Position numbers and translations under genes: made by a program
Notes under the pieces: model-generated
What the model was told of the DNA's origin: nothing
The model's input: the letters and a program-made list of their open reading frames with translations, nothing else
Databases searched by the model: none
Source of the DNA: Nostocaceae cyanobacterium
GTDB lineage: Bacteria > Cyanobacteriota > Cyanobacteriia > Cyanobacteriales > Nostocaceae
DNA length: 47,794 nt
Reading direction: 5' to 3'
NCBI GenBank assembly: GCA_030065825.1
Contig: JASJCY010000065.1
Span: 1 to 47,794 of the forward strand
Shown here: piece by piece, positions 18,719 through 26,651 of the stretch
Numbering within the stretch: position 1 is the first letter of the stretch
How the letters are laid out: every line of letters begins with the position of its first letter

Positions 18719-18960
18719 TCAATTTCAAGGAACCAATAAGACAAAGTACATTAAAACTAACAACTTGTACCAATGTCGTTTAACCCACATTCCCACCTTG
18801 AAATTAATTTCAAGGTGGGTTGTGAGGCTCAACGACATTGGTGCAAGTTATGAGTTAAAACGCACTCTCCTGCCTTTCCCAGTCTAATTTATCAGACTTT
18901 GCCTATGGGTTCCTGGGATTTCAATCCTAGGCGGGAAACATGGCTAACTAAAAATGGTAC
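18711..18960. repeat. Dispersed repeat family shared with the left end of the window
   Basis: Nested palindromes are present: accttgaaattaatttcaaggt around 18797-18818, and aacttgtaccaatgtcg (about 18762) against cgacattggtgcaagtt (about 18833). The last phrase also occurs twice within 1-300. The MITE at 18549 is inserted into a member of this family. Confidence 0.7.
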
Positions 18961-19111
18961 AAATTCTGCTTAAATTGTTGCAGCTGCGTTGCGCTGGGCG
19001 ACAACACACCCTACATTTAGAGAAAAAAAATTTTAGATCGCTCCGCGACCCTACCCTTACAGAGGATAAAAAAAAGAAGGGAAAAGGGGAAAAGGGAAAA
19101 AGTGTAAAGGG

Positions 19112-20995
19112 CTAGTGAAAAGTCCTCCCGAACGCGCAGACAACCCGAAAACCGCAAGTGTGGTTGAAGCTGTCGCGCTCCGCCCTAAGGTCGTAGAGGC
19201 GGCACGCAGAGCGGCAGTTTTTAGGAAGGCTGATCCAGGAACCGGCCCGCAGCAAGGCTCTGCCAGATTTTTGATAAAGATTATCATTATTATTAAACCA
19301 AGGACTGCCATCTGTGGGGGCACCTTTATAGTTATCGTGGGAGTCATCAAGACACCATTCCCAGACATTTCCGTGCATGTCGTACAAGCCAAAGGCATTG
19401 GGGGGAAATTGTCCCACTGGAGTGGTTTCTTCCCGGTATTCTCCTTCGGGTTCATCAGCAAAAGTCTTGCTGGCTCTATAATTAGCTAACTTACCTGTTA
19501 TTGTCTCGCCAAAATAAAAGGGTGTAGTAGTACCAGCACGACATGCATATTCCCATTCTGCTTCACTGGGGAGGCGATATTCCCATCCTGTATGTTTTGA
19601 TAATCTGGCGCAAAATTCTACTGCATCGTACCAAGAAACTCGCTCTACAGGGCGGTTATCTCCTTTAAAGTCTGATGGTTCTGCTTTCAAGTCGCGGTTT
19701 ACTTTGGGTAATGCGGCTACTGCTTTCCATTGCGCTTGAGTCACTGGAAACTTACCCATACACAAAGGCTGCACCGTTACTTGATGCTGTGGTTTTTCAT
19801 CGTCATATCCTTCCCCTGCTGGCGAACCCATCATAAAAGTACCACCAGGAATATAAACCATATCCAAGGTGACACCATTGCCTAAATCTTCAGTGAAATA
19901 TTCAGCCTCACCTTGCTCTCGTTTAATTTCCTCACCCTTTGCGTTTACCGTCACCACATCAAACAGGAATATTTGTGGCTTAGTTTCTGGTGCTGCTGGG
20001 GGTTCAACAGTGATTTTCCCCTCTCCCCTAGAAGAAGTAGCTTCAGTAGGGAAAATCTCTGGCTGTGGCTTTGCCTGTGGGGAAGATTGTCTCTGTCTGA
20101 GGGAAATTCTTTCAATGGCTTCCCAAGCATCTTCATCAACACCAGGTAACGCTAGAACTCGCTTCCACAGTTGCTTGGCTAACAACCAATCGCCCCTATT
20201 TTCCGCCAGAGACGCTTGATATTTTAATGGTTGTGCATCCTGGAGACTGGCAACCTTATGCAACAAAATATAGTAGATTTTGCGGTGGGGTTCTACCTTC
20301 AAATAAGGGTGCTGTAAGGGCTTAGAGTAGCGGTGATTTAACTGGGGGACATGATAACTCAAATACTGGTCTAAACGTTCCACAGTAGCGCAATTTGTCT
20401 CACCTTGCAGCCGTAATCCTTCCAATAGGGTATAGGTGAACGAACCATGTTGTAATTCATCAATTTCCCAAGCCTTTTGGTCAGCAGTGCAAGAATAGAA
20501 GGTAATCACTCCCTTATGTTTTTGCTGTCCAATTCCCAAACCGTCACGGCTACCTTCATTTCGACAAGCATCGATAAATAACACCACATTATCCGCCCCA
20601 CTGCGACGTAATCGCTGGGTTACATAATCAACAGAAATAGCCGTTCTATCAACTGCTCTGGGATTGCTATCCAAAAACATCAAATAGTCCTGGTCTCTAT
20701 AACGCCTACCATGACCAGCGAAAAAAAACCAGAGGTTATCCTCCGGATTCAAGAAAGGTTCCTCAAACAGTTCCTCCAAAAATCCGTAGAAATTAGCAAA
20801 AGTAGGATGACTTGGTATGGGTTGAGGATCGGCGGGAATTGGTTTTGAATCTTCTGTGAATAGAAACACCTGGTTAAATTTAGCTTCCCCCTCAAACCAA
20901 GCTTGCATCGCTTCAGCATCCCTCTTGGCATACTGGAGGTCTTGCAAATTATAGTACTGATTTATGCCAATAGCGATCGCCCAGTTTTGACCCAT
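19112..20995 (-). CDS. Caspase-like peptidase fused to an FGE-sulfatase domain
   Basis: From the preferred start MGQNWAIAIG (20995) the protein has 627 aa; an in-frame ATG at 21028 adds eleven unlikely residues. The N-terminal caspase-fold domain (about 1-220) has its catalytic histidine in FFAGHGRR (H95) and cysteine in FIDACRN (C144). A helical linker (about 230-330) follows. A formylglycine-generating-enzyme/SUMF1-type domain (about 375-627) follows: VYIPGGTFMMGSP, VERVSWYDAVEFC, RLPSEAEWEYACR, DMHGNVWEWCLD and a closing GFRVVC. In cyanobacteria such orthocaspase-FGE fusions are typical of predicted conflict or cell-death systems, where the FGE domain is probably a binding module. The upstream gene encodes a Pepco-type protein, supporting that role. 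Confidence 0.88.
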   Translation of the reverse strand: MGQNWAIAIGINQYYNLQDLQYAKRDAEAMQAWFEGEAKFNQVFLFTEDSKPIPADPQPIPSHPTFANFYGFLEELFEEPFLNPEDNLWFFFAGHGRRYRDQDYLMFLDSNPRAVDRTAISVDYVTQRLRRSGADNVVLFIDACRNEGSRDGLGIGQQKHKGVITFYSCTADQKAWEIDELQHGSFTYTLLEGLRLQGETNCATVERLDQYLSYHVPQLNHRYSKPLQHPYLKVEPHRKIYYILLHKVASLQDAQPLKYQASLAENRGDWLLAKQLWKRVLALPGVDEDAWEAIERISLRQRQSSPQAKPQPEIFPTEATSSRGEGKITVEPPAAPETKPQIFLFDVVTVNAKGEEIKREQGEAEYFTEDLGNGVTLDMVYIPGGTFMMGSPAGEGYDDEKPQHQVTVQPLCMGKFPVTQAQWKAVAALPKVNRDLKAEPSDFKGDNRPVERVSWYDAVEFCARLSKHTGWEYRLPSEAEWEYACRAGTTTPFYFGETITGKLANYRASKTFADEPEGEYREETTPVGQFPPNAFGLYDMHGNVWEWCLDDSHDNYKGAPTDGSPWFNNNDNLYQKSGRALLRAGSWISLPKNCRSACRLYDLRAERDSFNHTCGFRVVCAFGRTFH

Positions 20996-21072
20996 TGAGA
21001 ATGTTGATTGAATACAACAATAATACAAAAAATACAGCCACCGTCACCTTGGAAAAACAATAAATTATCTCG

Positions 21073-21134
21073 TAGGGGCACGGCATCCATAATCTCTCGA
21101 TGTATAAAATAATCTTGCTGACGCCGTGCCCTTA
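21073..21134. repeat. 62-bp palindromic element (taggggcacggc ends)
   Basis: The ends taggggcacggc (21073-21084) and gccgtgccctta (21123-21134) are inverted. Its left part, through the ctctcgatgtataaaataatc phrase, is the reverse complement of 21889-21930, so related copies in opposite orientation stand on both sides of the Pepco gene. Confidence 0.8.
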
Positions 21135-21191
21135 CTTTACCAACGCTGTACCCTATCCATTATTGGATTTGGATATTTTTGAATACAGAGC

Positions 21192-21623
21192 TTACCTACG
21201 CTTAAATTTAAATGTCATCGCCCCTTTACCACCGGCTTTTCCGCCACCCATGCCAAATAGGCTAATTTGCCCTTCACCATTGATTTCTACGGATAATTCC
21301 ACCTCATCCAATTGTATTTTAGAACTAGGTTGGTCAGCTTCATCAAGCATTTCCCGCATTGCTTGCAGAAACCCACTCATGTTTTGCTTGAGTTTACTTA
21401 CCTCTAAAGCTGTGCGTTTGATTTTGATTGTGTCTTTCTCTATACGAATAATTTCTTCAGTAACTTCACTTCCATTCTTGTTATTACCAATTCTTCGTTT
21501 CACATCGTCACCGCTTCTATCGCCATTAGCAGTGGATTTTTCGCTGGTAGTAGTTGATATTTCTTCAGATACTTCTTCAGTAATAATCCAGATTTTATCG
21601 GGAGTAGAAATTTCTGATGACAT
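21192..21623 (-). CDS. Pepco-domain protein (peptidase co-occurring)
   Basis: The 143-aa protein begins with a short strand-rich segment (KIWIITEE), has a low-complexity Ser/Thr/Lys middle, then a helix (about 60-105, SKLKQNMSGFLQAMREMLDEA) and a C-terminal beta section with LDEVELSVEINGEGQISLFG and a Gly/Lys-rich GMGGGKAGGKG. This matches my memory of the Pepco domain, a small domain defined in comparative studies of NTP-dependent conflict systems and named for its association with peptidases. It lies on the same strand directly upstream of the caspase-FGE gene, separated by about 200 bp with a palindromic element. A regulatory or adaptor role for the caspase is inference. No membrane segment or catalytic motif is visible. 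Confidence 0.75.
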   Translation of the reverse strand: MSSEISTPDKIWIITEEVSEEISTTTSEKSTANGDRSGDDVKRRIGNNKNGSEVTEEIIRIEKDTIKIKRTALEVSKLKQNMSGFLQAMREMLDEADQPSSKIQLDEVELSVEINGEGQISLFGMGGGKAGGKGAMTFKFKRR

Positions 21624-21701
21624 AAGATTTATTACTTAAACTGCGCTTGATTATATTGACTTCATGATTAAAGTTGACAGTTCCGGGAATCTTGATAAGA
21701 T

Positions 21702-21930
21702 AAGGACACCGCATTTGTCAGATTATTTTATACACCAATAGATAAGGGCACGGCATTTGTCAGATTATTTTATACACCAATAGATAAGGGCACGGCGTTT
21801 GTCAGATTATTTTATACACCAATAGATAAGGGCACGGCGTTTGTCAGATTATTTTATACACCAATAGATAAGGGCACGGCGTTTGTCAGATTATTTTATA
21901 CATCGAGAGATTGTAGATGCCGTGCCCCTA
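21702..21930 (+). repeat. 42-bp tandem repeat, five units
   Basis: The motif gattattttatacaccaata recurs at 21721, 21763, 21805, 21847 and 21889 (degenerate), an exact 42-bp period, with gataagggcacggc(a/g)tttgtca between. There are no unique spacers, so it is not CRISPR. It looks like an expansion of the palindromic element seen at 21073-21134. It fills the gap between the Pepco gene and the truncated phosphoesterase. Confidence 0.92.
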
Positions 21931-21977
21931 CGTAATCACACCGTAATCGAAAACTTGGTTATCAGTACCAATACCGC

Positions 21978-22406
21978 TTACCTCTTAAAGCCGAAATATT
22001 TCAGTTGGCGATCGCCATTGTTGGTGCGAATATCATGATTACCCAAAACCGCCTGAAATTTTACTCCTGCTTTCAGTAAATTTGCATAGGGACGCTCAAA
22101 CACTGCGCCAATTTTTTCGATTTCACCATTGGTATAAATATTATCTCCCGCCATCACAACCAAGTCATAGGGATTTTGGCGGTGATAATTTGTCATGGCT
22201 TGGGCGACAGCATATTGACTGGGGGTACCAGTTCCGGTGTCTGCGATGGAAAGAAAGCGCAATAATAAGTCTTTTTGGTGAGGATTGGCAGCTATGACCT
22301 GTTTTGAAGAGATTTTCAGACTTTGATGGTTCATATAGCCGAAAAATCCGGCATCAATAACACTAAAGCCACTTAATAGTAAAAATTGACGACGTTTTAA
22401 AGACAT
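21978..22406 (-). pseudogene. Metallophosphoesterase, truncated
   Basis: The 142-aa product opens with a twin-arginine-like signal (KRRQFLLLSG), then the first half of a calcineurin-type phosphoesterase: FLSIADTGTGT (degenerate GDxG position), LVVMAGDNIY (GDN) and VLGNHD. Related secreted acid phosphatases have about 280-330 aa, with further histidine metal ligands (GH, GHxH) after this point. They are absent: the frame stops 18 residues after GNHD, at the edge of a sequence shared with about 16801-16834. The enzyme is therefore incomplete and presumably inactive. It was probably exported when intact. Confidence 0.75.
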
Positions 22407-22512
22407 ATCTTAATTGACCAGCAAAAATCAAGTGATACATTAGGGCACAAGAGACAGCACTTTTGTATTTATATCTGATTTCCCTTGATACGGTACTTTG
22501 CAGGTAAATCCC

Positions 22513-23769
22513 ATGTCACAAGATAATCGAAATTTCCAACCACCATCGCGACGGAAACCCCAGCACAAACCCAGTACACCCCCCCCATTTTGGAAGAGTC
22601 TGACTCTGAAAGCACTACGGGGAATCATTGGGTTGTTAGAAACAGCAGTGGTGAAACTAGAGACACAACAACCAGGGACTACTAAGGAAACTCGGGGTTT
22701 CTGGCAAAGGTTGTCATCACGCTGGAATAAGCTATTGCTGAATATTCGCCTGTTTTTGCCTGGAAGTGTATCAAACCGATTATCAGATACGGCTTTGACA
22801 GGAATCATTGCCCTAATTGCCGTAATAAGTCTGTGGACAACGACTAATTTGTTTACTAGTAAGCCAGAAGTCGAAAAAACTATTGCACAATCACAACAGG
22901 TGGAAACTCCTGGTAGAGGAACAAAACAGGCAATTAACCCTTTAGCGGAACAGTTAGAAACTCCCCCTACGGAAACAAAACAGGCAATTAACCCTTTAGC
23001 GGAACAGTTAGAAACTCCCCCTACGGAAACAAAACAGGCAATTAACCCTTTAACGGAACAGTTAGAAACTCTCCCTAGGGGAACAAAACAGGCAATTAAC
23101 CCTTTAGCGGAACAGTTAGAAACTCTCCCTAGGGGAACAAAACAAGCAATTAACCCTTTAGCGGAACAGTTAGAAACTCTCCCTACCGGAACAAAACAAG
23201 CAATTAACCCTTTAGCGGAACAGTTAGAAACTCCTCCTAGGGGAACAAAACAGGCAATTAACCCTTTAGCGGAACAGTTAGAAACTCTCCCTAGGGAAAC
23301 AAAACAGGCAATTAACCCTTTAGCGGAACAGTTAGAAACTCTCCCTAGGGGAACAAAACAGGCAATTAACCCTTTAGCGGAACAGTTAGAAACTCTCCCT
23401 AGGGGAACAAAACAGGCAATTAACCCTTTAGCGGAACAGTTAGAAACTCCTCCCATACCGAGATTGGTACTAACTCCAGAACAAACTTTAATTGCGGCAA
23501 TTGAGGATCAAGTAGCAGAAATTAGCGATCGCTTTGCATTGGGACTAATAGAATCAATTCAGGCGAATTTTCGCACCAGTAGTCTAGCGATTAAAATTAG
23601 CGATGAATGGTATGGACTAGAAAAAAAGCAACAGAACAAACTTGCAGCCGATATGTGGAAACGTTCTCAGGAACTGGACTTTACCCATGTCGAAATTTTT
23701 GATTCCCAAAACAGGTTAGTAGCACGTAACCCTGTTGTGGGTACACAAATGATTATTTTTGCCAGGTAG
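22513..23769 (+). CDS. Membrane-anchored protein with ten 18-residue repeats
   Basis: The start is the ATG of MSQDNRNF at 22513; an in-frame TTG at 22498 would add five residues. The product has about 418 aa. A basic, Pro-rich N-terminus is followed by an amphipathic helix region and one membrane helix (about 96-113, TGIIALIAVISLW). Then come ten tandem 18-residue repeats (about 137-316) of the form TKQAINPLAEQLETLPRG, and a conserved-looking C-terminal domain of about 100 aa ending FDSQNRLVARNPVVGTQMIIF. I do not recognise a function. The C-terminal domain recalls other cyanobacterial proteins of unknown role. The repeat region probably forms an extended or helical spacer beyond the membrane. 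The opposite strand is also open here only because the repeat length is a multiple of three. Confidence 0.78.
   Translation: MSQDNRNFQPPSRRKPQHKPSTPPPFWKSLTLKALRGIIGLLETAVVKLETQQPGTTKETRGFWQRLSSRWNKLLLNIRLFLPGSVSNRLSDTALTGIIALIAVISLWTTTNLFTSKPEVEKTIAQSQQVETPGRGTKQAINPLAEQLETPPTETKQAINPLAEQLETPPTETKQAINPLTEQLETLPRGTKQAINPLAEQLETLPRGTKQAINPLAEQLETLPTGTKQAINPLAEQLETPPRGTKQAINPLAEQLETLPRETKQAINPLAEQLETLPRGTKQAINPLAEQLETLPRGTKQAINPLAEQLETPPIPRLVLTPEQTLIAAIEDQVAEISDRFALGLIESIQANFRTSSLAIKISDEWYGLEKKQQNKLAADMWKRSQELDFTHVEIFDSQNRLVARNPVVGTQMIIFAR
22921..23460 (+). repeat. Ten 54-bp tandem repeats inside a gene
   Basis: Units beginning acaaaacaggcaattaaccc start every 54 bp from 22921 to 23407. Copies differ at a few positions, mainly in the last six codons, which indicates recent expansion. 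The period keeps frame. Confidence 0.96.
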
Positions 23770-23965
23770 GGGCGGGGTTTCCCCGCCCAAGATTGGGGGT
23801 GGGGTTTCCCCGCCCAAGATTGGGGGTGGGGTTTCCCCGCCCAAGAGTAGGGGGAGAGGGGGGAGAATTACTTTCCCATTCCCCATTTTGAGGAACTACT
23901 AGCAGCAATAGGTAATCATAATAATCAAGCTGTATGCACTTCGTTCTATGATTCCCCTTGAAATT
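23770..23965. terminator. GC-rich hairpin repeats after the repeat-protein gene
   Basis: From 23768 to about 23845 the unit gtggggtttccccgcccaag is repeated three times, each copy folding as ggggcgggg / ccccgccc-type hairpins. The first lies immediately after the stop codon and could end transcription. The rest, to 23965, shows low-complexity gggagagggggg and nothing I can name. Confidence 0.55.
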
Positions 23966-24215
23966 GACATACTCCCACGAATAGAATTCGTGGGATTCTG
24001 GGAAAAAGAGCTTAGATCGCGCTTGCGTTCCCGTCTTACATCTACTCTCCCACTAGACAATGTCCTGCCTAGTTGAATTATTCCAAACAACCAGAACTGG
24101 TTTTCTTTCTTTAGGTCTGTCAGACTATTTGAATCCCGGATTTTACCCCTGGCGATTCAGTTTTTCCCAGTTAAACTGAACAGACTACATCTTCGGGCGT
24201 GGGGAGGCGTGTTTT
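23966..24215 (-). mobile_element. Probable remnant of an IS200/IS605-type right end
   Basis: Read on the minus strand, the stretch ends in a hairpin (cccacgaa / ttcgtggg, 23974-23981 and 23987-23994) within the context agaatccc...gggagtatgtca. In my experience this is a common tip of cyanobacterial tnpB elements. Upstream on that strand lies acgggaacgcaagcgcgatc, similar to known 3' ends of such elements. No transposase ORF remains, only a 63-aa frame without recognisable motifs. It may be a solo guide-RNA scaffold. Moderate to low confidence. Confidence 0.45.
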
Positions 24216-24374
24216 ACTCAACCAACTTCTGATTGAATCTATCACTGCGGATAAATCCACGCTGTGCTAAATTCTGTAAAAATATCACCACAGAGTCAGA
24301 AAAATCAAAATTCTATACAATCAGTGCAACAGCGATTAAATTCTAAGTAATTTTTGGAAAAAGGTATCTAATAT

Positions 24375-25346
24375 ATGGTCAATACAGTAGCAACACAAAC
24401 AGTTCCAGTCACAGTTCTCACCGGATATCTGGGAGCAGGAAAAACAACTTTGCTCAATCGCATCCTCACCTACGAACATGGAAAAAAGGTAGCTGTAATC
24501 GTGAATGAGTTTGGGGAAGTTGGTATTGATAATCAGTTGGTTATTGATGCAGATGAAGAAATTTTTGAAATGAATAACGGCTGCATCTGCTGTACAGTCA
24601 GGGGTGATTTAATTCGCATTATCGGCAATTTGATGAAACGCCGCAATAAATTTGATCATTTAGTAATTGAAACTACTGGACTTGCTGACCCTGCACCAGT
24701 GATTCAGACTTTTTTTGTAGATGAAGATATGCGGGAGCAGTTAGAACTGGATGCTGTAGTCACAGTGGTAGATGCTAAGCATATTTGGGAACATTGGGAT
24801 GCGGATGAAGCACAAGAACAAATTGCTTTTGCCGATGTGATTTTGCTCAATAAAACGGATTTGGTAAGTCCAGAACAACTCGATGATTTAGAATCACGGA
24901 TTCGGGGAATGAATGCAATGGCAAAAATTCACCGTACCCTTAACTCTGAATTGGGAATGGATGCGCTGTTGGGGGTAAAAGCCTTTGATTTGAATCGCGC
25001 TTTGGAAATTGACCCTGAATTTTTAGGTGAAGATGCTCACGAACATGACGAAAGTGTGTATTCCGTGGCTTTAGTAACAGAAGGTGAGATGGATGAGGAA
25101 AAATTGAACGATTGGCTTTCTGAATTACTACGCACTCAAGGTCCGGATATCTTCCGTATGAAAGGCATTTTAAATATTGCTGGGGATGATAACCGCTTTG
25201 TCTTCCAAGGGGTACATATGCTTTTAGATGGTAGACCAGACCGACCTTGGAAAGCAAACGAAACCCGTAAGAATGAACTGGTATTTATCGGTCGTAATTT
25301 GGATGAAGCTAAACTTAAAGAAAGTTTCCTTACTTGTTTAGTATAA
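24375..25346 (+). CDS. CobW/COG0523 family GTPase (metal chaperone)
   Basis: This is a 323-aa G3E-family GTPase. The P-loop GYLGAGKTTLLN (17-28) is followed by NEFGEVGID, the metal-binding CICC motif (C70, C72, C73) and ETTGLADP. The base-recognition motif is NKTD at about 158-161. An acidic/His stretch, EDAHEHDE, near residues 218-225 could bind metal. The C-terminal CobW_C domain closes with HMLLDGRPDRPW. COG0523 proteins deliver Zn or other metals to client enzymes or act in cobalamin metabolism; nearby genes do not define the metal here. No obvious Zur box is seen upstream. It is monocistronic, with a terminator-like hairpin downstream. Confidence 0.92.
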   Translation: MVNTVATQTVPVTVLTGYLGAGKTTLLNRILTYEHGKKVAVIVNEFGEVGIDNQLVIDADEEIFEMNNGCICCTVRGDLIRIIGNLMKRRNKFDHLVIETTGLADPAPVIQTFFVDEDMREQLELDAVVTVVDAKHIWEHWDADEAQEQIAFADVILLNKTDLVSPEQLDDLESRIRGMNAMAKIHRTLNSELGMDALLGVKAFDLNRALEIDPEFLGEDAHEHDESVYSVALVTEGEMDEEKLNDWLSELLRTQGPDIFRMKGILNIAGDDNRFVFQGVHMLLDGRPDRPWKANETRKNELVFIGRNLDEAKLKESFLTCLV

Positions 25347-25683
25347 AATATATCACTTATACCCGATATTTTTCCTGTTAACTAATCCTTAACCTTTGTA
25401 ACCCAGATTCCCAAGCACATTGCAGCTGCGGAATCTGGGTTAATTTGCTATGTTCATGAAAAATTTACACAAATTGTTATACCTTCATGAAAATTAAATA
25501 AAAAAATATTTACGAAATAATTATTTTTATATTTCAATATAAAGTAAAATATGTATCATAGTGTGTTCTTTTAATTTCTGACTTTTGGGGTTGCATACTC
25601 AGTCGTGTTAAGGCTTTAAGCCTATTCTTAGTTGTTCAACAACTTATTTCTTTCTGCAAAAAATAATACCCACATCTGTGTAA
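25347..25683. terminator. Intergenic region with a terminator hairpin at 25399-25442
   Basis: The arms taacccagattcc (25399-25411) and ggaatctgggtta (25430-25442) are perfect complements, followed by AT-rich sequence. This fits a terminator of the CobW gene. The remainder up to 25683 is AT-rich and probably holds the promoter of the next gene, but I see no clear boxes. Confidence 0.65.
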
Positions 25684-25686
25684 GTG

Positions 25687-26427
25687 ATGCTTAAAAAAGT
25701 CTTATTGCCAACTGTAACTGTTTCCTTGACATTATTTGGTTCTTTTGGTCTACTTTTAGCCTTGCAAGGCTCTAAACCAGTACAGATTGACCTAGAGAAG
25801 GAACAGATTTTTAGTGGAAAATTGGGGGATCTTCTTCCTCTTCCTGTGCTAACTGTAATCAGTCTAGGAGCGGGAGTTTCCAGTGGAGTAGTTGTTGGAT
25901 GGAAAAATTCTCTGAGTAAATCATCTGAGTTAAAGAAGCAGGTATCTCATCTCAACACATTGATATCGGAAAAAGACTCTCAAATTGAGGAGTTCAAGTT
26001 GTCTCCCTGGAATCTGCGTCAACTGAACTCGTTTCTAGATGAGGAAGAAAGTAAATCCTCAATAAACACCTCTGTTCCTGTTTTGCACAATAGAGAAGTA
26101 ATTGCTGGGTATGGACAAGATGAGAAAATTCAGACACTGACGTACTCAGAAATAGCAACAGACACAAAAGCTAACAATAACTCAATCACTGTGCATCAGT
26201 ATGATTCTAATCAGGAGGAGAAACCACCTGTATTGCCTACTACTCAACCTAATACGACCACTCAAGCCACTTGGATACAAATGTCTACAGCAGTTACTGA
26301 ACCCTTAACAATCGCAAATCCAAGTCTTGAGATTGAAGAAGAAACTAGTAAAAAATCCCCTGTGCGCAGTGCTGTTGCTGGTTTTCCTGCGGCTCAATTT
26401 GCCATGGGAATGACTAAGGGAGGATGA
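25687..26427 (+). CDS. Hypothetical membrane protein with coiled coil
   Basis: I do not recognise this 246-aa protein. ATG at 25687 is chosen; GTG one codon earlier is possible. It has a hydrophobic N-terminal segment (about 5-27), a second (about 50-72, LPLPVLTVISLGAGVSSGVVVG), then a predicted coiled coil (about 78-105, KKQVSHLNTLISEKDSQIEEF). The rest is polar and Ser/Thr-rich, ending in a short conserved-looking tail, SPVRSAVAGFPAAQFAMG. The layout suggests anchoring by two helices, with most of the chain on one side. Unlinked to neighbouring genes by strand spacing; a hairpin (26448-26502) follows. Confidence 0.6.
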   Translation: MLKKVLLPTVTVSLTLFGSFGLLLALQGSKPVQIDLEKEQIFSGKLGDLLPLPVLTVISLGAGVSSGVVVGWKNSLSKSSELKKQVSHLNTLISEKDSQIEEFKLSPWNLRQLNSFLDEEESKSSINTSVPVLHNREVIAGYGQDEKIQTLTYSEIATDTKANNNSITVHQYDSNQEEKPPVLPTTQPNTTTQATWIQMSTAVTEPLTIANPSLEIEEETSKKSPVRSAVAGFPAAQFAMGMTKGG

Positions 26428-26447
26428 AAATTCCTAAAATTGGACTG

Positions 26448-26502
26448 ACACAACTAAAATAGTGCATTCAGCTTGCTTTTTATCTTGCATTATTTTAGGT
26501 GT
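26448..26502 (+). terminator. Hairpin after the coiled-coil gene
   Basis: The imperfect arms acacaactaaaatagtgca and tgcattattttaggtgt enclose a T-rich loop, 20 bp after the stop codon. A second palindrome, ggtgcgtta...gacgcacc, follows near 26516-26541. Confidence 0.5.
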
Positions 26503-26651
26503 ATCAACTAAATCTGGTGCGTTAGGCTTATCTGACGCACCATGATAATTTGATATTTATTTATTGACAACAAATCTTGGAGTTTAAATTTATAATAATT
26601 TGATATTTTCGGGGTCGCTCTGCCAAAATGCTAATTTAAAAGAGCGAGTCT

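Larger units (their letters stand above)
18347..19111. other. Gene-free repeat region
   Basis: No gene is supported. In order it holds a short repeat about bacterial-style gtgttag...taacgcacc (18470-18500), a 162-bp MITE with its target duplication (18541-18718), a dispersed repeat family shared with positions 1-300 (18711-18960), and a purine-rich gggaaaagggg stretch (19070-19100) just beyond the end of the caspase gene. Confidence 0.7.

Noticed and set aside
19115-19489. 124-residue plus-strand frame
   Set aside because: It lies antisense within the FGE-sulfatase domain, which has clear family motifs on the minus strand.
21702-21930. CRISPR array
   Set aside because: The 42-bp units are contiguous and have no unique spacers; no cas gene is near.
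22440-23456. 338-residue open frame on the minus strand with repeated VSNCSAKGLIACFV
   Set aside because: It is the shadow of the 54-bp repeats in the plus-strand gene. It has no family features or ribosome-binding site, and the plus-strand product has a membrane helix and conserved flanks.
23899-24090. 63-residue minus-strand ORF as a gene
   Set aside because: No recognisable motif; it lies across a probable IS end.
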